From the NCBI RefSeq assembly GCF_024436415.1, contig NZ_JAFMZQ010000001.1, positions 1,116,001 to 1,180,000 of the forward strand: a stretch of 64,000 nucleotides of DNA, given 5' to 3'. This document shows positions 1 through 9,341 of the stretch, one piece after another. Within the stretch, counting starts at the first letter, position 1, and every line of letters begins with the position of its first letter. Position numbers and translations under genes: made by a program. The notes below the pieces were generated by a model. It searched no databases. It saw only the letters and a list, made by a program, of their open reading frames with translations, and had not been told where the DNA came from. Source of the stretch: Pedobacter deserti. Its GTDB lineage: Bacteria > Bacteroidota > Bacteroidia > Sphingobacteriales > Sphingobacteriaceae.

Positions 1-1
1 T

Positions 2-1444
2 GCCTGTTTTTATGATCTGGTGATCGAGGTGGCGATTGTGCGTCCCGGTCCGATCCAGGGTGATATGGTGCATCCCTACCTGCGCAGGCGCAATGGCGAG
101 GAGCCGGTGACCTATCCTTCTAAAGAACTGGAGGAGATCCTGGGCAGGACTATGGGTGTGCCGCTGTTCCAGGAACAGGCGATGAAGATCGCGATTGTAG
201 CGGCGGGTTTTACCCCTGCTGAGGCAGATGGGCTGAGGCGCTCCATGGCGACTTTTAAGTTTAAGGGGATGGTGAACCAGTGGGAGGAGAAGCTGATCAG
301 CGGCATGGTGGCCAAAGGCTATACCGTAGAATTTGCCAAGCGGATCTTTAAGCAGCTGGAGGGATTCGGGAGTTATGGCTTCCCGGAAAGTCACGCCGCG
401 AGCTTTGCCCTGCTGGTGTATGTTTCCTGCTGGGTGAAGCATTATTATCCGGATGCCTTTGCCGGGGCCTTACTGAACAGTATGCCGATGGGTTTTTATC
501 AGCCTGCGCAGATTGTGATCGATGCACGCAAGCATGGGGTAGAGGTAAGGGAGGTGGATGTGAATTATTCTTTCTGGGATAATGTGCTGGAGGAGCAGTC
601 CGGGAAGTATTTCGCGCTGCGACTGGGTTTCCGGCAGATCAAGGGGATCCGGGAAGAAGACGTGGAAGCTTTGGTCGGCGGCCGTGGTTCGCGGTATGTG
701 ACCGTAACAGCCCTGCGCGATGCGGGTGTTTCCCTGGCGGCTTTGCAGGTGCTGGCGGATGCCGATGCTTTCCGGTCTTTAGGATTAGATAGGCGTAAGG
801 CCCTTTGGGAGGTGACGGCCCTGGCGGATATGCCGGTGGAGATTTTTAAAGGGCAGGTTTCGGAAAGTCAGCTGGAAGCCCAGGTCGAATTGCCATTGAT
901 GACTAAGGGAGAACACGTGGTGCAGGATTACGCGAGTGTGGGCTTGTCGCTAAAGGCCCACCCGGTGAGCTTTGTGCGTCCGCAACTGGAGATGCTGAAC
1001 ATCCGTTCCTGCCATGCGATCAATAACGATGCAAGCGCCGGTCAGCTCGTAAAGGTGGCTGGCTTGGTATTGGTGCGCCAGCGGCCGGGAACTGCCGGAG
1101 GGGTGTGTTTTATTACCATTGAAGATGAAACGGGTTATGCCAACCTGGTGGTGTTCGAGAAGCTGTTTGAGACGTACCGGAAGGAGATCTTGCATGCGCG
1201 GCTGCTGATGGTGGAAGGGCGTTTGCAGCGGGAAGGCCGCGTGGTGCATGTGATTGTGAGCAAGTGTATGGATCTGACGAAGATGCTGGGCAAGCTGGTG
1301 CAGCGGGAGGTGGATGATCTGCCTGTGCTGACTTTATCCAGGGCAGATGAGAAGGAGGTGCCTTATCCGAGCCAGAATAAGCGGTCGCAGGTAAGGGAAG
1401 AGGTTACGAAGGAGGCGTTTCATGGGGGGAGGAATTTTAGGTGA
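2..1444 (+). CDS. dnaE2: Error-prone DNA polymerase DnaE2 (ImuC), C-terminal part
   Basis: Carboxy-terminal part (about 480 residues) of a DnaE2/ImuC-type DNA polymerase III alpha subunit. The frame is open from base 2, so the gene enters from beyond the left edge. DnaE2 performs translesion synthesis after DNA damage together with ImuA and ImuB, whose genes usually lie just upstream and would be outside this window. Visible are the [13 protein letters not shown] and [12 protein letters not shown] segments of the polymerase region, the block [18 protein letters not shown], and NSMPMGFY, which points to DnaE2 rather than replicative DnaE. A helix-hairpin-helix-like stretch, an OB fold (roughly the last 140-50 residues) and a charged tail follow. 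The PHP and palm domains are not in view. No frameshift is seen before the TGA stop. Confidence 0.93.
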   Translation, partial: ACFYDLVIEVAIVRPGPIQGDMVHPYLRRRNGEEPVTYPSKELEEILGRTMGVPLFQEQAMKIAIVAAGFTPAEADGLRRSMATFKFKGMVNQWEEKLISGMVAKGYTVEFAKRIFKQLEGFGSYGFPESHAASFALLVYVSCWVKHYYPDAFAGALLNSMPMGFYQPAQIVIDARKHGVEVREVDVNYSFWDNVLEEQSGKYFALRLGFRQIKGIREEDVEALVGGRGSRYVTVTALRDAGVSLAALQVLADADAFRSLGLDRRKALWEVTALADMPVEIFKGQVSESQLEAQVELPLMTKGEHVVQDYASVGLSLKAHPVSFVRPQLEMLNIRSCHAINNDASAGQLVKVAGLVLVRQRPGTAGGVCFITIEDETGYANLVVFEKLFETYRKEILHARLLMVEGRLQREGRVVHVIVSKCMDLTKMLGKLVQREVDDLPVLTLSRADEKEVPYPSQNKRSQVREEVTKEAFHGGRNFR

Positions 1445-1570
1445 GCTAACCCATTGTATTTGTATGTTGGTTATTTTTCATAAACCAGTAAATATAATAA
1501 TTGATTAAGTGTGTTTTTATTTTAAAAAACTGATATATAATGTTATATTTTCTATTTAATTAGAATATAG

Positions 1571-1642
1571 GTCACCTTTATTTAAAAAAAGGTGACAAAA
1601 TTGCACTTTTATATGTCACTTTAATTTTTAAAAAGGTGACAT
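1571..1642. promoter_or_regulatory. Pair of inverted repeats, candidate operator of the AbiE-type operon
   Basis: Two inverted repeats share the half-site GTCAC/GTGAC. The first has perfect 9-base arms, GTCACCTTT (1571-1579) and AAAGGTGAC (1588-1596). The second has ATGTCAC (1613-1619) and GTGACAT (1636-1642), with partly matching A/T bases inside. The right arm of the second covers the expected -33 region of the promoter at 1656-1663. AbiEi-type antitoxins are known to bind paired inverted repeats and repress their own operon; that these repeats are the binding site is inferred. Confidence 0.6.
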
Positions 1643-1655
1643 TTATAAATTTGTT

Positions 1656-1663
1656 TATCTTTG
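1656..1663 (+). promoter_or_regulatory. -7 promoter box TATCTTTG of the toxin-antitoxin operon
   Basis: Perfect match to the Bacteroidota -7 consensus TAnnTTTG. Transcription would start near 1669, about 12 bases before the ATG at 1681. This excludes the longer in-frame start at 1636, which would lie upstream of the transcript. No good -33 TTTG is seen; that position is occupied by an operator half-site. Confidence 0.65.
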
Positions 1664-1680
1664 TTTTGAAAGGAAATAAT

Positions 1681-2283
1681 ATGATTACTACGCATGCAGC
1701 CATCGAGGGTAACATTAAACGTTATAGACGTGGGGAATTGATTGTGCCTTCTGATTTTAGGGGCAAGGGATCTGAAAATGCCATTAAGAAGGCTTTATCT
1801 AGGCTTGCTGCCGAAGGAACGATTAGGCGATTGGGACATGGATTATATATACTTCCGAAAAAAGACTCCCTGTTCGGAGAAGTACTGCCTTCAATTGAGG
1901 ATATTGCATCGGCACTGGCAAAAAAGGAAAAGGTAAAAATAAAACCCGCCGGAGCATTTGCTCTTCACAAACTGGGATTGAGTGTACAGGTGCCAACCAA
2001 ACTTGTTTATTTAACAGATGGGAATGGAAGGCTCATCAAGATCGGTAGAAATACAATCAGGTTTAAGCCAACTACGCCAAAAAAAATGGCTTTCAGGGGA
2101 GAACTCAGTGGATTGATCATTCTCGCATTGGAGGAGTTGGGGGTGGATCAGATTGATGAAACTACGGCTAAAAAACTGGGCGGCCTATTGCTTAATGAAA
2201 ATCCCGCAATGTTGAAGCATGATTTGAAACTCGCATCAGCCAAGGTTCATGATTTTTTAATAAAGCTAAATTCGGTTAAATGA
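1681..2283 (+). CDS. AbiEi-like / DUF6088 antitoxin and transcriptional regulator
   Basis: 200-residue protein of the DUF6088/AbiEi antitoxin type. The N-terminal half (about residues 5-65) is a winged-helix region with the segments RYRRGELIVPSDF, ALSRLAAEGTIRRLGHGLY and ILPKK, typical of this family, which reads the operon's own operator. The C-terminal part (about 80-200) would be the toxin-neutralising domain. The start at 1681 has a purine-rich AAAGGA stretch upstream and fits the promoter box. Its TGA overlaps the ATG of the next gene (ATGA), so the two are translationally coupled. In type IV systems of this family the antitoxin does not bind the toxin protein directly. Family assignment is good; the target of neutralisation is inferred. 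Confidence 0.82.
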   Translation: MITTHAAIEGNIKRYRRGELIVPSDFRGKGSENAIKKALSRLAAEGTIRRLGHGLYILPKKDSLFGEVLPSIEDIASALAKKEKVKIKPAGAFALHKLGLSVQVPTKLVYLTDGNGRLIKIGRNTIRFKPTTPKKMAFRGELSGLIILALEELGVDQIDETTAKKLGGLLLNENPAMLKHDLKLASAKVHDFLIKLNSVK

Positions 2284-3302
2284 TAGAATGGCTTAAATTA
2301 AGCGATGACCAGCGCAGAACAACTCTGGCCCAAGCACAGATACAAAGTGGTGTCATTCCAACTGCTCTGGAAAAAGATTGGTGGGTAACACTTACACTTA
2401 AGGCGCTCTTCCAAACGCAGTATGCTGATTCCCTCATTTTTAAGGGTGGTACTTCATTGAGCAAGTGCTGGAAGTTGATCAGGCGCTTTTCCGAAGACAT
2501 AGATATCGCAATGGCACCGAATCTTTTCGGCATGTCATACGAGGAAACACCAGGGAGAAGCTATTTGCAACGACTGAAAAAGGCTGGATGCGAGTTTACA
2601 AGCAATCAGTTAAAGCAGGCGCTGATTGAACAGTTCACCGCTTTAGGGCTTCCAGAAGATACTGTTACAGTAACCGAAGGAATTATTTTAACAGCTATGC
2701 CAGACAAAGATCCACAGGAGCTGTATGTAAAGTATACTTCTTTGTATGAACCTAACCAATATCTGCCGGATACAGTAAAGATTGAGGTCAGTGTTCGTTC
2801 TAAACTTGAGCCATATAGCGCCATGCCTATACAATCCCTTTTAAGTGAATACTTTCCGAGCGCGGTTTATCCGGAACGCCCTTTTTCCGTGCTTGCGGTA
2901 GAACCTCATAAAACCTTCCTTGAAAAAGCCTTTTTGTTGCATGAACAGTTTCATAGAGGAGAAGGAATACCAATCAAGACGGAAAGGATGTCAAGGCATT
3001 TTCATGATCTTGTGCAGATGATGGACACGGAAATTGGAACGAAAGCACTGGCCGATAAAGATCTTTATACTGCTATCATAAAACACCGCAGTTATTATAG
3101 CAAATTATCTGGTGTTGATTACAGGTTGCTCCATAAACCGCATATAAATTTTTATCCGCCTGACCACATTTTGAAAGGGTACCAATCAGATTATAAGGTA
3201 ATGCTGGAAAATATGATCTATGGCGATGCGCCAGATGAAATACAGCTATTCGAATTGATAAAAAAGCTTAACCAGCGTTTTAACCAGGCCCTGCACGAAT
3301 AA
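2280..3302 (+). CDS. AbiEii/AbiGii-family nucleotidyltransferase toxin
   Basis: 340-residue nucleotidyltransferase-fold protein of the AbiEii/AbiGii toxin family (DUF1814 group). The catalytic signature is intact: FKGGTSLSK (residues 54-62) is the G-S/T motif, and SEDIDIA (71-77) supplies the metal-binding aspartates D73 and D75. Relatives such as the MenT toxins transfer nucleotides to tRNA acceptor ends, and AbiE gives abortive phage resistance in lactococci. It overlaps the upstream antitoxin by 4 bases, the standard order for these pairs. Length is normal and no inactivating change is visible, so the module is probably functional. Which RNA it modifies, and whether it defends against phage, cannot be told from sequence. 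Confidence 0.86.
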   Translation: MIEWLKLSDDQRRTTLAQAQIQSGVIPTALEKDWWVTLTLKALFQTQYADSLIFKGGTSLSKCWKLIRRFSEDIDIAMAPNLFGMSYEETPGRSYLQRLKKAGCEFTSNQLKQALIEQFTALGLPEDTVTVTEGIILTAMPDKDPQELYVKYTSLYEPNQYLPDTVKIEVSVRSKLEPYSAMPIQSLLSEYFPSAVYPERPFSVLAVEPHKTFLEKAFLLHEQFHRGEGIPIKTERMSRHFHDLVQMMDTEIGTKALADKDLYTAIIKHRSYYSKLSGVDYRLLHKPHINFYPPDHILKGYQSDYKVMLENMIYGDAPDEIQLFELIKKLNQRFNQALHE

Positions 3303-3327
3303 TTCGCGGTCCAAAAAAATGCTGCCA

Positions 3328-3684
3328 TTACGTGTGTTTTTTCCAGCGTGTAAGTAATACAGCGGTAATACCCATGGCGACCATCGTTAGGTTAAAGCAG
3401 ACGGCCTTAGGGTTTTTTCGGATGCCTTTATAACTGGTGAGCAGGCTTAGCATGCTTAGGTTAACGATGTCAATCACCTTGTGAACCTTCATGGGAATGA
3501 GTGGCAAAGGTGCTAGTTTATGTTTGCTCATAGCGCCATAGAGGAATACTTCCGCAGCGATTCCACGGTAGAGGTTTACGGTCTTCGGCTTGCAGCCGAT
3601 TGCTTTAGGAACTGAAAAAAGTGCTGCAGCGAATGCATAGTCAATGAGACCATGGGCTGTTTTTGAGATGGGCCTGGAGTTCAT
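3328..3684 (-). CDS. Small integral membrane protein of unknown function
   Basis: 118-residue protein I do not recognise by family. It has about three or four hydrophobic segments (around residues 12-30, 40-55, 67-87 and 95-112) separated by short basic loops, and ends in RWKKHT. The positive residues suggest an inner-membrane location. It is convergent with the toxin gene and stands alone; the next gene to the right is divergent. The start at 3684 gives MNSRPISKTAHGLIDYA, a plausible cytoplasmic N-terminus. No -7 box was found on this strand directly upstream. Confidence 0.6.
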   Translation of the reverse strand: MNSRPISKTAHGLIDYAFAAALFSVPKAIGCKPKTVNLYRGIAAEVFLYGAMSKHKLAPLPLIPMKVHKVIDIVNLSMLSLLTSYKGIRKNPKAVCFNLTMVAMGITAVLLTRWKKHT

Positions 3685-3960
3685 AGGGGTGATTTTAGTT
3701 CTGGTAGAGGAACATTTGCTTTTGGGAAATGGTTTAGTGTATTATATAAGTACTTGTGGCTGGATATAAAAATTAAAATCAGCCATAAGTATATTTGTTT
3801 TTATGGTTATGGCTGGGTATGTTTAATCATCAGGCTGCGCCGGCCAATTTCCCGCGGGAATGGGAGAAGCCTGTTTTGCATGCATTGAATTAGTAGCTGG
3901 TCTTTGAAATCTGGCGAAGTCAAAATAATTAAAGATATTGCATCATAAAATACAAGGCTT
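3685..3960. other. Intergenic region before the first sigma-factor gene
   Basis: 276 bases without a gene. It holds a plus-strand -7-like box TATATTTG (3790-3797) and a perfect 12-base palindrome TTCCCGCGGGAA (3849-3860). If the box is used, the sigma-factor mRNA has a leader of about 160 bases carrying the palindrome. No credible small gene was found. Confidence 0.45.
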
Positions 3961-4557
3961 ATGATGGCATGGCAGGGGCAAAAGAACTGGACGGAATCTC
4001 TACGTAGTGGTGATCATTCGGCCTTGTCTTTTTGTTTTAAGCTTCATGCAAGGTCGCTCGGCTTTTTTGCTAACCGTCTTATTAACGATCCGCTGGAGGC
4101 TGAAGATGTTGTAGCGGAGTGTTTCGCTAAACTCTGGGAGCGAAGAAGGGATTTTAAAACGGAGGAAAACATCAAAGCTTTTCTCTATATCAGCTGCCGA
4201 AATGCCTGTCTGGACGTTATACGTCGCGCTAAGGTGAAAACCCGTGCGCAAAAAGCATATTCCGATGCGCAGGAGGGAGGCGAAGACACGATTTTAAATC
4301 ACATGATTACGGCGGAGGTCCTTGCGATATTGGACGAGGAGATCGAGATGCTTCCGGATAATTATAAAGACGTTTTTAAGCTGATTTATTTTGATCTCAA
4401 AAAGACCGAGGAGATTGCAGATCGGCTGGGCCTGTCTGAGCAAACGGTGCGTAATTATAAAACCAGGGCGGTAAATTTGCTCAAAACGGCAATGCTGAAA
4501 AGGGGCATTTCATCAATGGGCATAGTAGCCCTGCTTCTTTTTATTGAAAGCCGCTAA
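3961..4557 (+). CDS. ECF RNA polymerase sigma factor (FecI-like)
   Basis: 198-residue extracytoplasmic-function sigma factor of the Bacteroidota FecI-like class. Region 2 is seen at about residues 20-90 (DPLEAEDVVAECFAKLWERR, then FLYISCRNACLDVIRR). Region 4 is at about 125-180 (LPDNYKDVFKLIYFD, then TEEIADRLGLSEQTVRNYK). It lacks other sigma-70 domains, as expected. It is followed at once by a FecR-like anti-sigma gene and a SusC/SusD pair, the classic trans-envelope signalling arrangement: ligand in the transporter, signal through the STN domain to FecR, release of sigma. A short hydrophobic tail (GIVALLLFIESR) is slightly unusual. Confidence 0.92.
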   Translation: MMAWQGQKNWTESLRSGDHSALSFCFKLHARSLGFFANRLINDPLEAEDVVAECFAKLWERRRDFKTEENIKAFLYISCRNACLDVIRRAKVKTRAQKAYSDAQEGGEDTILNHMITAEVLAILDEEIEMLPDNYKDVFKLIYFDLKKTEEIADRLGLSEQTVRNYKTRAVNLLKTAMLKRGISSMGIVALLLFIESR

Positions 4558-4633
4558 AATATTTTTCAGGTTTTATGGGTTGAACCGGAGGCTGCTTCGT
4601 TTCTATATTAAACGCAGGAACCAAACCCGACCG

Positions 4634-5809
4634 ATGCTAAAAGAACCATTTTATATTTCAAGGCTTATCGCCGGCTACTTAAAAGGGGAACTGAGCGAAG
4701 AACAGGCGGCTGAATTGAACGCATGGATCGCCGCTTCCCCTGAAAACAGCAGTTATCTCAGCGAGCAGTTCGGTACTGAGGAGCGGCTGCGGGATTTGCT
4801 GGTTCAGTATAATGCTTTTGATGAGGATGCCGTATGGAACAAGACGCTCCAGAAGCTTGAAACCAAAAAGCGTTATCCTTTCTCCTATAAGATCATTGCC
4901 GCAGCTATGCTATTGATCGTTGGATCGGTTGCGCTGCTGTGGTTTAGCTGGAATACGAGGGAAAGGGAAATTGTAGGTATAAGCCGTTCGAAAGACATAC
5001 CGGCCGGGACAAATGGCGCTACCTTAACCCTGGGTGACGGTCGGCGCATCAGCCTTTCTGATGCCCTGGAAGGTAAGCTTGCAGAAGAATCCGGGACGAG
5101 CATTGTTAAGACCACGGATGGTCAGGTATTGTACCACACCAAGGGAATTGAAGCGCAGGGCGGGGAGCAATCTTTTAATACGCTGACTACATCCAAAGGA
5201 CAGCAGTATCAGCTGATCTTGCCCGACCAGACTAAAGCGTGGCTGAATGCAGGTTCGTCTGTCAGATATCCAGCCTCCTTTGCGGGACTGAAAGCCCGTA
5301 AAGTGGAGATCACCGGTGAGGTTTATTTTGAGGTTGCGAAAACTGCACAACGTGTGCCATTCCTGGTGTCCTCTAAAAATCAGACGGTAGAAGTGCTGGG
5401 TACCCATTTTAACATTAACGCCTATGATGACGAGCCGGTCATTAAGACCACCTTGCTGGAGGGCAGCGTGAACGTATTGTCGTTACAGAAGGCCAGGCTG
5501 CGGCCCGGTGAGCAGTCGGCCTTGACCCCCGCTGGTAAGATCCAGGTAAATGCTGTAAATACCGCAGGTGTTGTTGCCTGGAAGAACGGTGATTTTGTGC
5601 TGAGGGATACTGATTTCGATGTTTTGATGCGGAAGATCGCAAGATGGTATAACGTGGAAATCGTTTACACGCCGTCTGCCCCCTCAAACCTGAAACTGGT
5701 AGGCGTGGTTTCCAGGTCTAAAAATATATCTGCCATATTAAAAGTCATAGAAGCAACAGGGGAAGTTCACTTTGAGATAGAAGGAAGGAGGGTTACTGTG
5801 ACGAAATAG
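4634..5809 (+). CDS. FecR-family anti-sigma factor
   Basis: 391-residue single-pass inner-membrane anti-sigma regulator. The cytoplasmic N-terminal domain (about 1-75) has the pattern YLKGELSEEQAAELNAWI and binds the sigma factor. One membrane segment follows at about 83-103 (IIAAAMLLIVGSVALLWF). The periplasmic FecR domain (about 120-300) contains LPDQTKAWLNAGSSVRYP and VEVLGTHFNINAY. The C-terminal DUF4974-type domain (about 315-391) receives the signal from the STN domain of the cognate SusC. I chose ATG 4634 because the upstream in-frame extension (from 4544) overlaps the sigma gene and adds an atypical basic segment. It is homologous to the second FecR at 12691. Confidence 0.9.
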   Translation: MLKEPFYISRLIAGYLKGELSEEQAAELNAWIAASPENSSYLSEQFGTEERLRDLLVQYNAFDEDAVWNKTLQKLETKKRYPFSYKIIAAAMLLIVGSVALLWFSWNTREREIVGISRSKDIPAGTNGATLTLGDGRRISLSDALEGKLAEESGTSIVKTTDGQVLYHTKGIEAQGGEQSFNTLTTSKGQQYQLILPDQTKAWLNAGSSVRYPASFAGLKARKVEITGEVYFEVAKTAQRVPFLVSSKNQTVEVLGTHFNINAYDDEPVIKTTLLEGSVNVLSLQKARLRPGEQSALTPAGKIQVNAVNTAGVVAWKNGDFVLRDTDFDVLMRKIARWYNVEIVYTPSAPSNLKLVGVVSRSKNISAILKVIEATGEVHFEIEGRRVTVTK

Positions 5810-5843
5810 CTACCAACACTATCTCTCAATGATCCATGAAAAA

Positions 5844-5870
5844 GCCAGATGTGGTTGCAACACAGCTGGC
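5844..5870 (+). promoter_or_regulatory. Hairpin in the leader of the first susC-like gene
   Basis: Stem GCCAG-TGTG pairs with CACA-CTGGC across one A/G mismatch, with a 7-base loop (5854-5860). No T-run follows, so it is not an intrinsic terminator. It lies 54 bases before the chosen ATG, where it could affect mRNA stability or translation. The second susC leader also has a hairpin, at 14860-14884, of different sequence. Confidence 0.4.
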
Positions 5871-5924
5871 CAATGTCCGGATCAGGCGAAAAAAATTGAC
5901 TTATCAACTAACCAAGACAAACAA

Positions 5925-8900
5925 ATGTATAAAATTTACACCAACAACCGTGCGGTGCCTAAACGCTATGCCGCAAAAATCCTGCTTATTATGCGACTAA
6001 CCACCGTATTATTGCTATTCACCTTTATGCAGGTCGCGGCTGCCAGTTACGGGCAGAGGATCTCGCTGAAAGGAAAAGATTTGTCGCTTGAACAGGTCTT
6101 CAACGCGATCCGGCAGCAAAGCGGGTACGATTTTGTCGTGAAGGAGAACCTGCTGCGGAACGCCAGGCCGGTTAGCCTGAACATCCACGACGCCAGTGTT
6201 CAGGACGCTTTAAGTGCCTGCCTGGAAAACCAGCCGTTTACCTATGTACTTCTCGAAAAAACGATCGTCATTAAAAAGAAGGAGCCTTCCATTTTTGAGA
6301 AGGTGAGCGCCATTTTTGCAAATATTGATGTGCGCGGCCGTATTGTAGACCGGGACGGCAAGCCTCTTGCAGGCGCCAGCATCTCGGTAGTAGGAGGATC
6401 TAACGGCACGAAGACCAGCCCGAACGGAACCTTTTATCTGGGCGGGGTGAATGAAAAAGCAGAGATCGAAATTTCTTATGTGGGTTATCTGACCAGGAGA
6501 GTCGTTGTAAGACCAGAGCTTGGGGATATTTCCCTGGAGCTGATCGAGTCGAAGTTGAACGAGGTGCAGGTTATCGCTTACGGCAATGAGGAGAAGCGCT
6601 TTAGTGTCGGTTCCGTCGCTTCGGTAAATGCCAGTGAGATTGAGAAGCAGCCGGTGACCAATCCGCTGCTTGCCTTGCAGGGCCGGGTTGCGGGACTTGC
6701 CGTGAACGGCACCAATGGTGTACCCGGTTCTACAGCGCTGGTGCAGGTGCGGGGCCAGAATACGCTGGGTACTACCCTGCAGGTAAAGCCTTACGACCAG
6801 CCGCTGTTTATTATCGACGGTGTGCCTTTTGCCCAGCAAAACGTGAACATCAACCAGCTTAACAGTCTGGCCACGGCACAATCCTTTACCGGCGGTATCA
6901 GTCAGGCCACAGGGATTAGTCCGTTTAACAGCATCAATCCCAACGACATCGAAAGCATCACCATCCTTAAAGATGCCGCTGCCACCTCTATTTATGGTTC
7001 GCAGGGTGCGAACGGAGTGGTTCTGATCACCACCAAGCGGGGCAGGTCGGGCCAAACCACCCTGGATGTAAACCTGAATACGCAGTTTAACTACGTGGCC
7101 CGTCCGGTGGAAATGCTGAACACGCAGCAATATCTTCAGCTGCGGAGAGAGGCTTTTGCCGCGGATGAAATTACACCTTCCGGTGACCCGGACGATTACA
7201 TGGGTTATGCCCCTGACTTAACGCTTTTCGACCAGAATAAATATACCGACTGGCAAAAGATCATCAGGGGAAGGACAACAAATAATACCGACTTCCATGC
7301 CACCGTATCTGGCGGAACTGCGTCGAACACCTACCTGGTGGCGGCAGGCTATACACGCTCTAACTATAATTATCCGGGAGATTTTTCAGATCAGCGATTC
7401 ACCTTACATAGTGCTTTGCACAGCAGTTCGGCCAATAACCGTCTTGCGCTCGACCTGGTCACTGACTATGGCTATGACCAGAACAACTCTGCCGCTTATG
7501 GCGGGAACCAGAATATCGTACTTGCCCCGAATCTGCCCGATCTTAAAGATGCCTCGGGCAACCTGATCTGGAACTATAAGGGATATTCTTTGGACGGGCA
7601 GAATTTCTACGCCGGGCTTTTGCGGCCTGTATATCTTCAGAATTACAACTTTAACACGGCACTAAATGTTTCTTACAAGGTGCTGGCCGGCCTGACTTTA
7701 GGTGCGAACATCGGCTTTAACCGGAGCAGTACGGTGGAGCGTTCTGAAAACCCGGCCAGTTCCCAGGAGCCTACCTGGGCGGAGCCAAGTGCAGCTTTTG
7801 GAGATAACGTGGCCCAGACGATTAACGTGGAGCCGCAGCTGAATTATACTCTGCCTTTGGGTAAAGGTGTGCTGACCGCCTTACTGGGTGGTACCTATAA
7901 GAAGGTGAGCAGCGATGCCTACCGCGTGGAGGGCTACGGCTACTCGAGCGATTATTTTTTGCGGACCATTGTCGGTGCTACGACGACCTATCCTTCCGAA
8001 ACGTTAAATCTGCTCAGGTACAGTGCGGGCTTTGCGCGACTTAAATACGTGCACGACGAGAAGTACATTGTGGAGGTGTCGGGCAGAAGAGACGGTTCCA
8101 GCAATTTCGGTCCGGGCAGGCAGTTCGGTAATTTCGGCTCTGTGGGAGCTGGCTGGATATTTTCAGAAGAAAGCCTGTTTGATAGCTTTCCAATCCTGAC
8201 CTATGGAAAATTATCCGGAAGTTATGGCACCTCGGGAGGTGACGCTTCCAGGGCTTATTCTTACCAGGCGCTGTATCAGAACTTATCTGGTGTACCGGCA
8301 TTCCAGGACATCAAACAGGCTTATGCCTATAATCTTTACAATCCGGATTTCAGTTGGGCCACCAAGAAATCGCTGAACCTGGCGCTGGATCTTGGTTTCA
8401 TCGATAACAGGGTAGTGTTGAACGCGACGTATTACCGGAACAGGGAAGGCAACCAATTGGTAGATATGCCTCTGGCTGCACAAAGTGGTTTCACCCGTGT
8501 GTATGGAAACCTGGATGCGGTAGTACAAAATAAGGGCTGGGAATTTACGACGACAACCGCCAATGTTAAAGGACGGCACTTTACCTGGTCGACCACCTTC
8601 AACTTAACCTTAAACCGGAACAAATTGCTCGAGTTTCCCAACCTGGAGTCATCGGCATATGCCAACAAATATATTGTCGGACAGCCCGTCTCGACGATCA
8701 TCGGCTACAAGTATAAAGGGGTAAACCCAGAAACCGGCCTTTATGAGTTTTACGATAGGAACGGCGATGTGACTTCCAGTCCGAAATCGGGCAGGGTAGC
8801 CAATGGCGGCGACCAGGTGCCGATAGGAAATATGGAGGTGAAGTATATGGGTGGTTTTGGTAATAACTTTACGTACAAAGATTTCGGGCTCTACGTTTTC

Positions 8901-9332
8901 TGCCAGTTCTCCAGCAGCAATGCGCCGAATTATCTGGCAGGGCTTTATTACAGTGACTTCCCGGGATCGATGGTGAACCAACCCGCAGAAATATTGGGCA
9001 ATTACTGGAAAAACCCCAATGATCAGGCTACTATACAGCGCTTGGGCAGCAGCTTTTACTCCGGTTCACTGAGTACGATTCCGCCCTTTACGCAGTCGGA
9101 CGGCATTTACAGCAACAATACCTATCTGCGCGTAAAAACGGTCGCCTTGTCGTATGCCCTACCGGACAATTTTCTGAAGAAAATGCATGTGCGCGGCGGC
9201 AGTATTTATATAAACGCACAGAACCTGTTTACGATTACGAATTATAAGGCGGGCGATCCTGAACAGCCGGGCACGTATACAGCCTTCCCGATTCAACGGA
9301 TCGTCGCATTTGGTATGAACTTTAAATTTTAA
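5925..9332 (+). CDS. SusC/RagA-type TonB-linked outer-membrane transporter with STN domain
   Basis: 1135-residue outer-membrane active transporter. In order: signal peptide (about 1-44, ending AAASYGQ); STN signalling domain (about 47-115, with SLEQVFNAIRQQSGYDFVV); carboxypeptidase-regulatory-like beta-sandwich (about 128-205, with VDRDGKPLAGASISVVGG); TonB-box-like segment near EVQVIAYG; plug (about 215-340, with IESITILKDAAATSIYGSQG); and a beta-barrel ending in aromatic FKF. The STN domain marks it as a transducing receptor matched to the FecI/FecR pair just upstream. I chose ATG 5925 rather than 5829 because the second SusC starts in the same context (aaacaaATGTATAAAATTT); the longer version would put about 30 polar residues ahead of the signal peptide. 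SusD follows after 9 bases. The ligand is unknown; no glycoside hydrolase is nearby. Confidence 0.94.
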   Translation: MYKIYTNNRAVPKRYAAKILLIMRLTTVLLLFTFMQVAAASYGQRISLKGKDLSLEQVFNAIRQQSGYDFVVKENLLRNARPVSLNIHDASVQDALSACLENQPFTYVLLEKTIVIKKKEPSIFEKVSAIFANIDVRGRIVDRDGKPLAGASISVVGGSNGTKTSPNGTFYLGGVNEKAEIEISYVGYLTRRVVVRPELGDISLELIESKLNEVQVIAYGNEEKRFSVGSVASVNASEIEKQPVTNPLLALQGRVAGLAVNGTNGVPGSTALVQVRGQNTLGTTLQVKPYDQPLFIIDGVPFAQQNVNINQLNSLATAQSFTGGISQATGISPFNSINPNDIESITILKDAAATSIYGSQGANGVVLITTKRGRSGQTTLDVNLNTQFNYVARPVEMLNTQQYLQLRREAFAADEITPSGDPDDYMGYAPDLTLFDQNKYTDWQKIIRGRTTNNTDFHATVSGGTASNTYLVAAGYTRSNYNYPGDFSDQRFTLHSALHSSSANNRLALDLVTDYGYDQNNSAAYGGNQNIVLAPNLPDLKDASGNLIWNYKGYSLDGQNFYAGLLRPVYLQNYNFNTALNVSYKVLAGLTLGANIGFNRSSTVERSENPASSQEPTWAEPSAAFGDNVAQTINVEPQLNYTLPLGKGVLTALLGGTYKKVSSDAYRVEGYGYSSDYFLRTIVGATTTYPSETLNLLRYSAGFARLKYVHDEKYIVEVSGRRDGSSNFGPGRQFGNFGSVGAGWIFSEESLFDSFPILTYGKLSGSYGTSGGDASRAYSYQALYQNLSGVPAFQDIKQAYAYNLYNPDFSWATKKSLNLALDLGFIDNRVVLNATYYRNREGNQLVDMPLAAQSGFTRVYGNLDAVVQNKGWEFTTTTANVKGRHFTWSTTFNLTLNRNKLLEFPNLESSAYANKYIVGQPVSTIIGYKYKGVNPETGLYEFYDRNGDVTSSPKSGRVANGGDQVPIGNMEVKYMGGFGNNFTYKDFGLYVFCQFSSSNAPNYLAGLYYSDFPGSMVNQPAEILGNYWKNPNDQATIQRLGSSFYSGSLSTIPPFTQSDGIYSNNTYLRVKTVALSYALPDNFLKKMHVRGGSIYINAQNLFTITNYKAGDPEQPGTYTAFPIQRIVAFGMNFKF

Positions 9333-9341
9333 CTCGTTGTC

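Noticed and set aside
1445..1680. tRNA gene or additional small gene
   Set aside because: The stretch is AT-rich with only the operator-like repeats and promoter; no cloverleaf or coding frame with a ribosome binding site.
5829..5924. N-terminal extension of the first SusC
   Set aside because: Would place about 30 polar, Cys-containing residues before the signal peptide; the paralogue starts at the position equivalent to 5925.
6210..7130. 306-codon minus-strand open frame
   Set aside because: Lies wholly inside the first SusC gene on the opposite strand; its translation has no domain pattern and is a shadow of codon bias.
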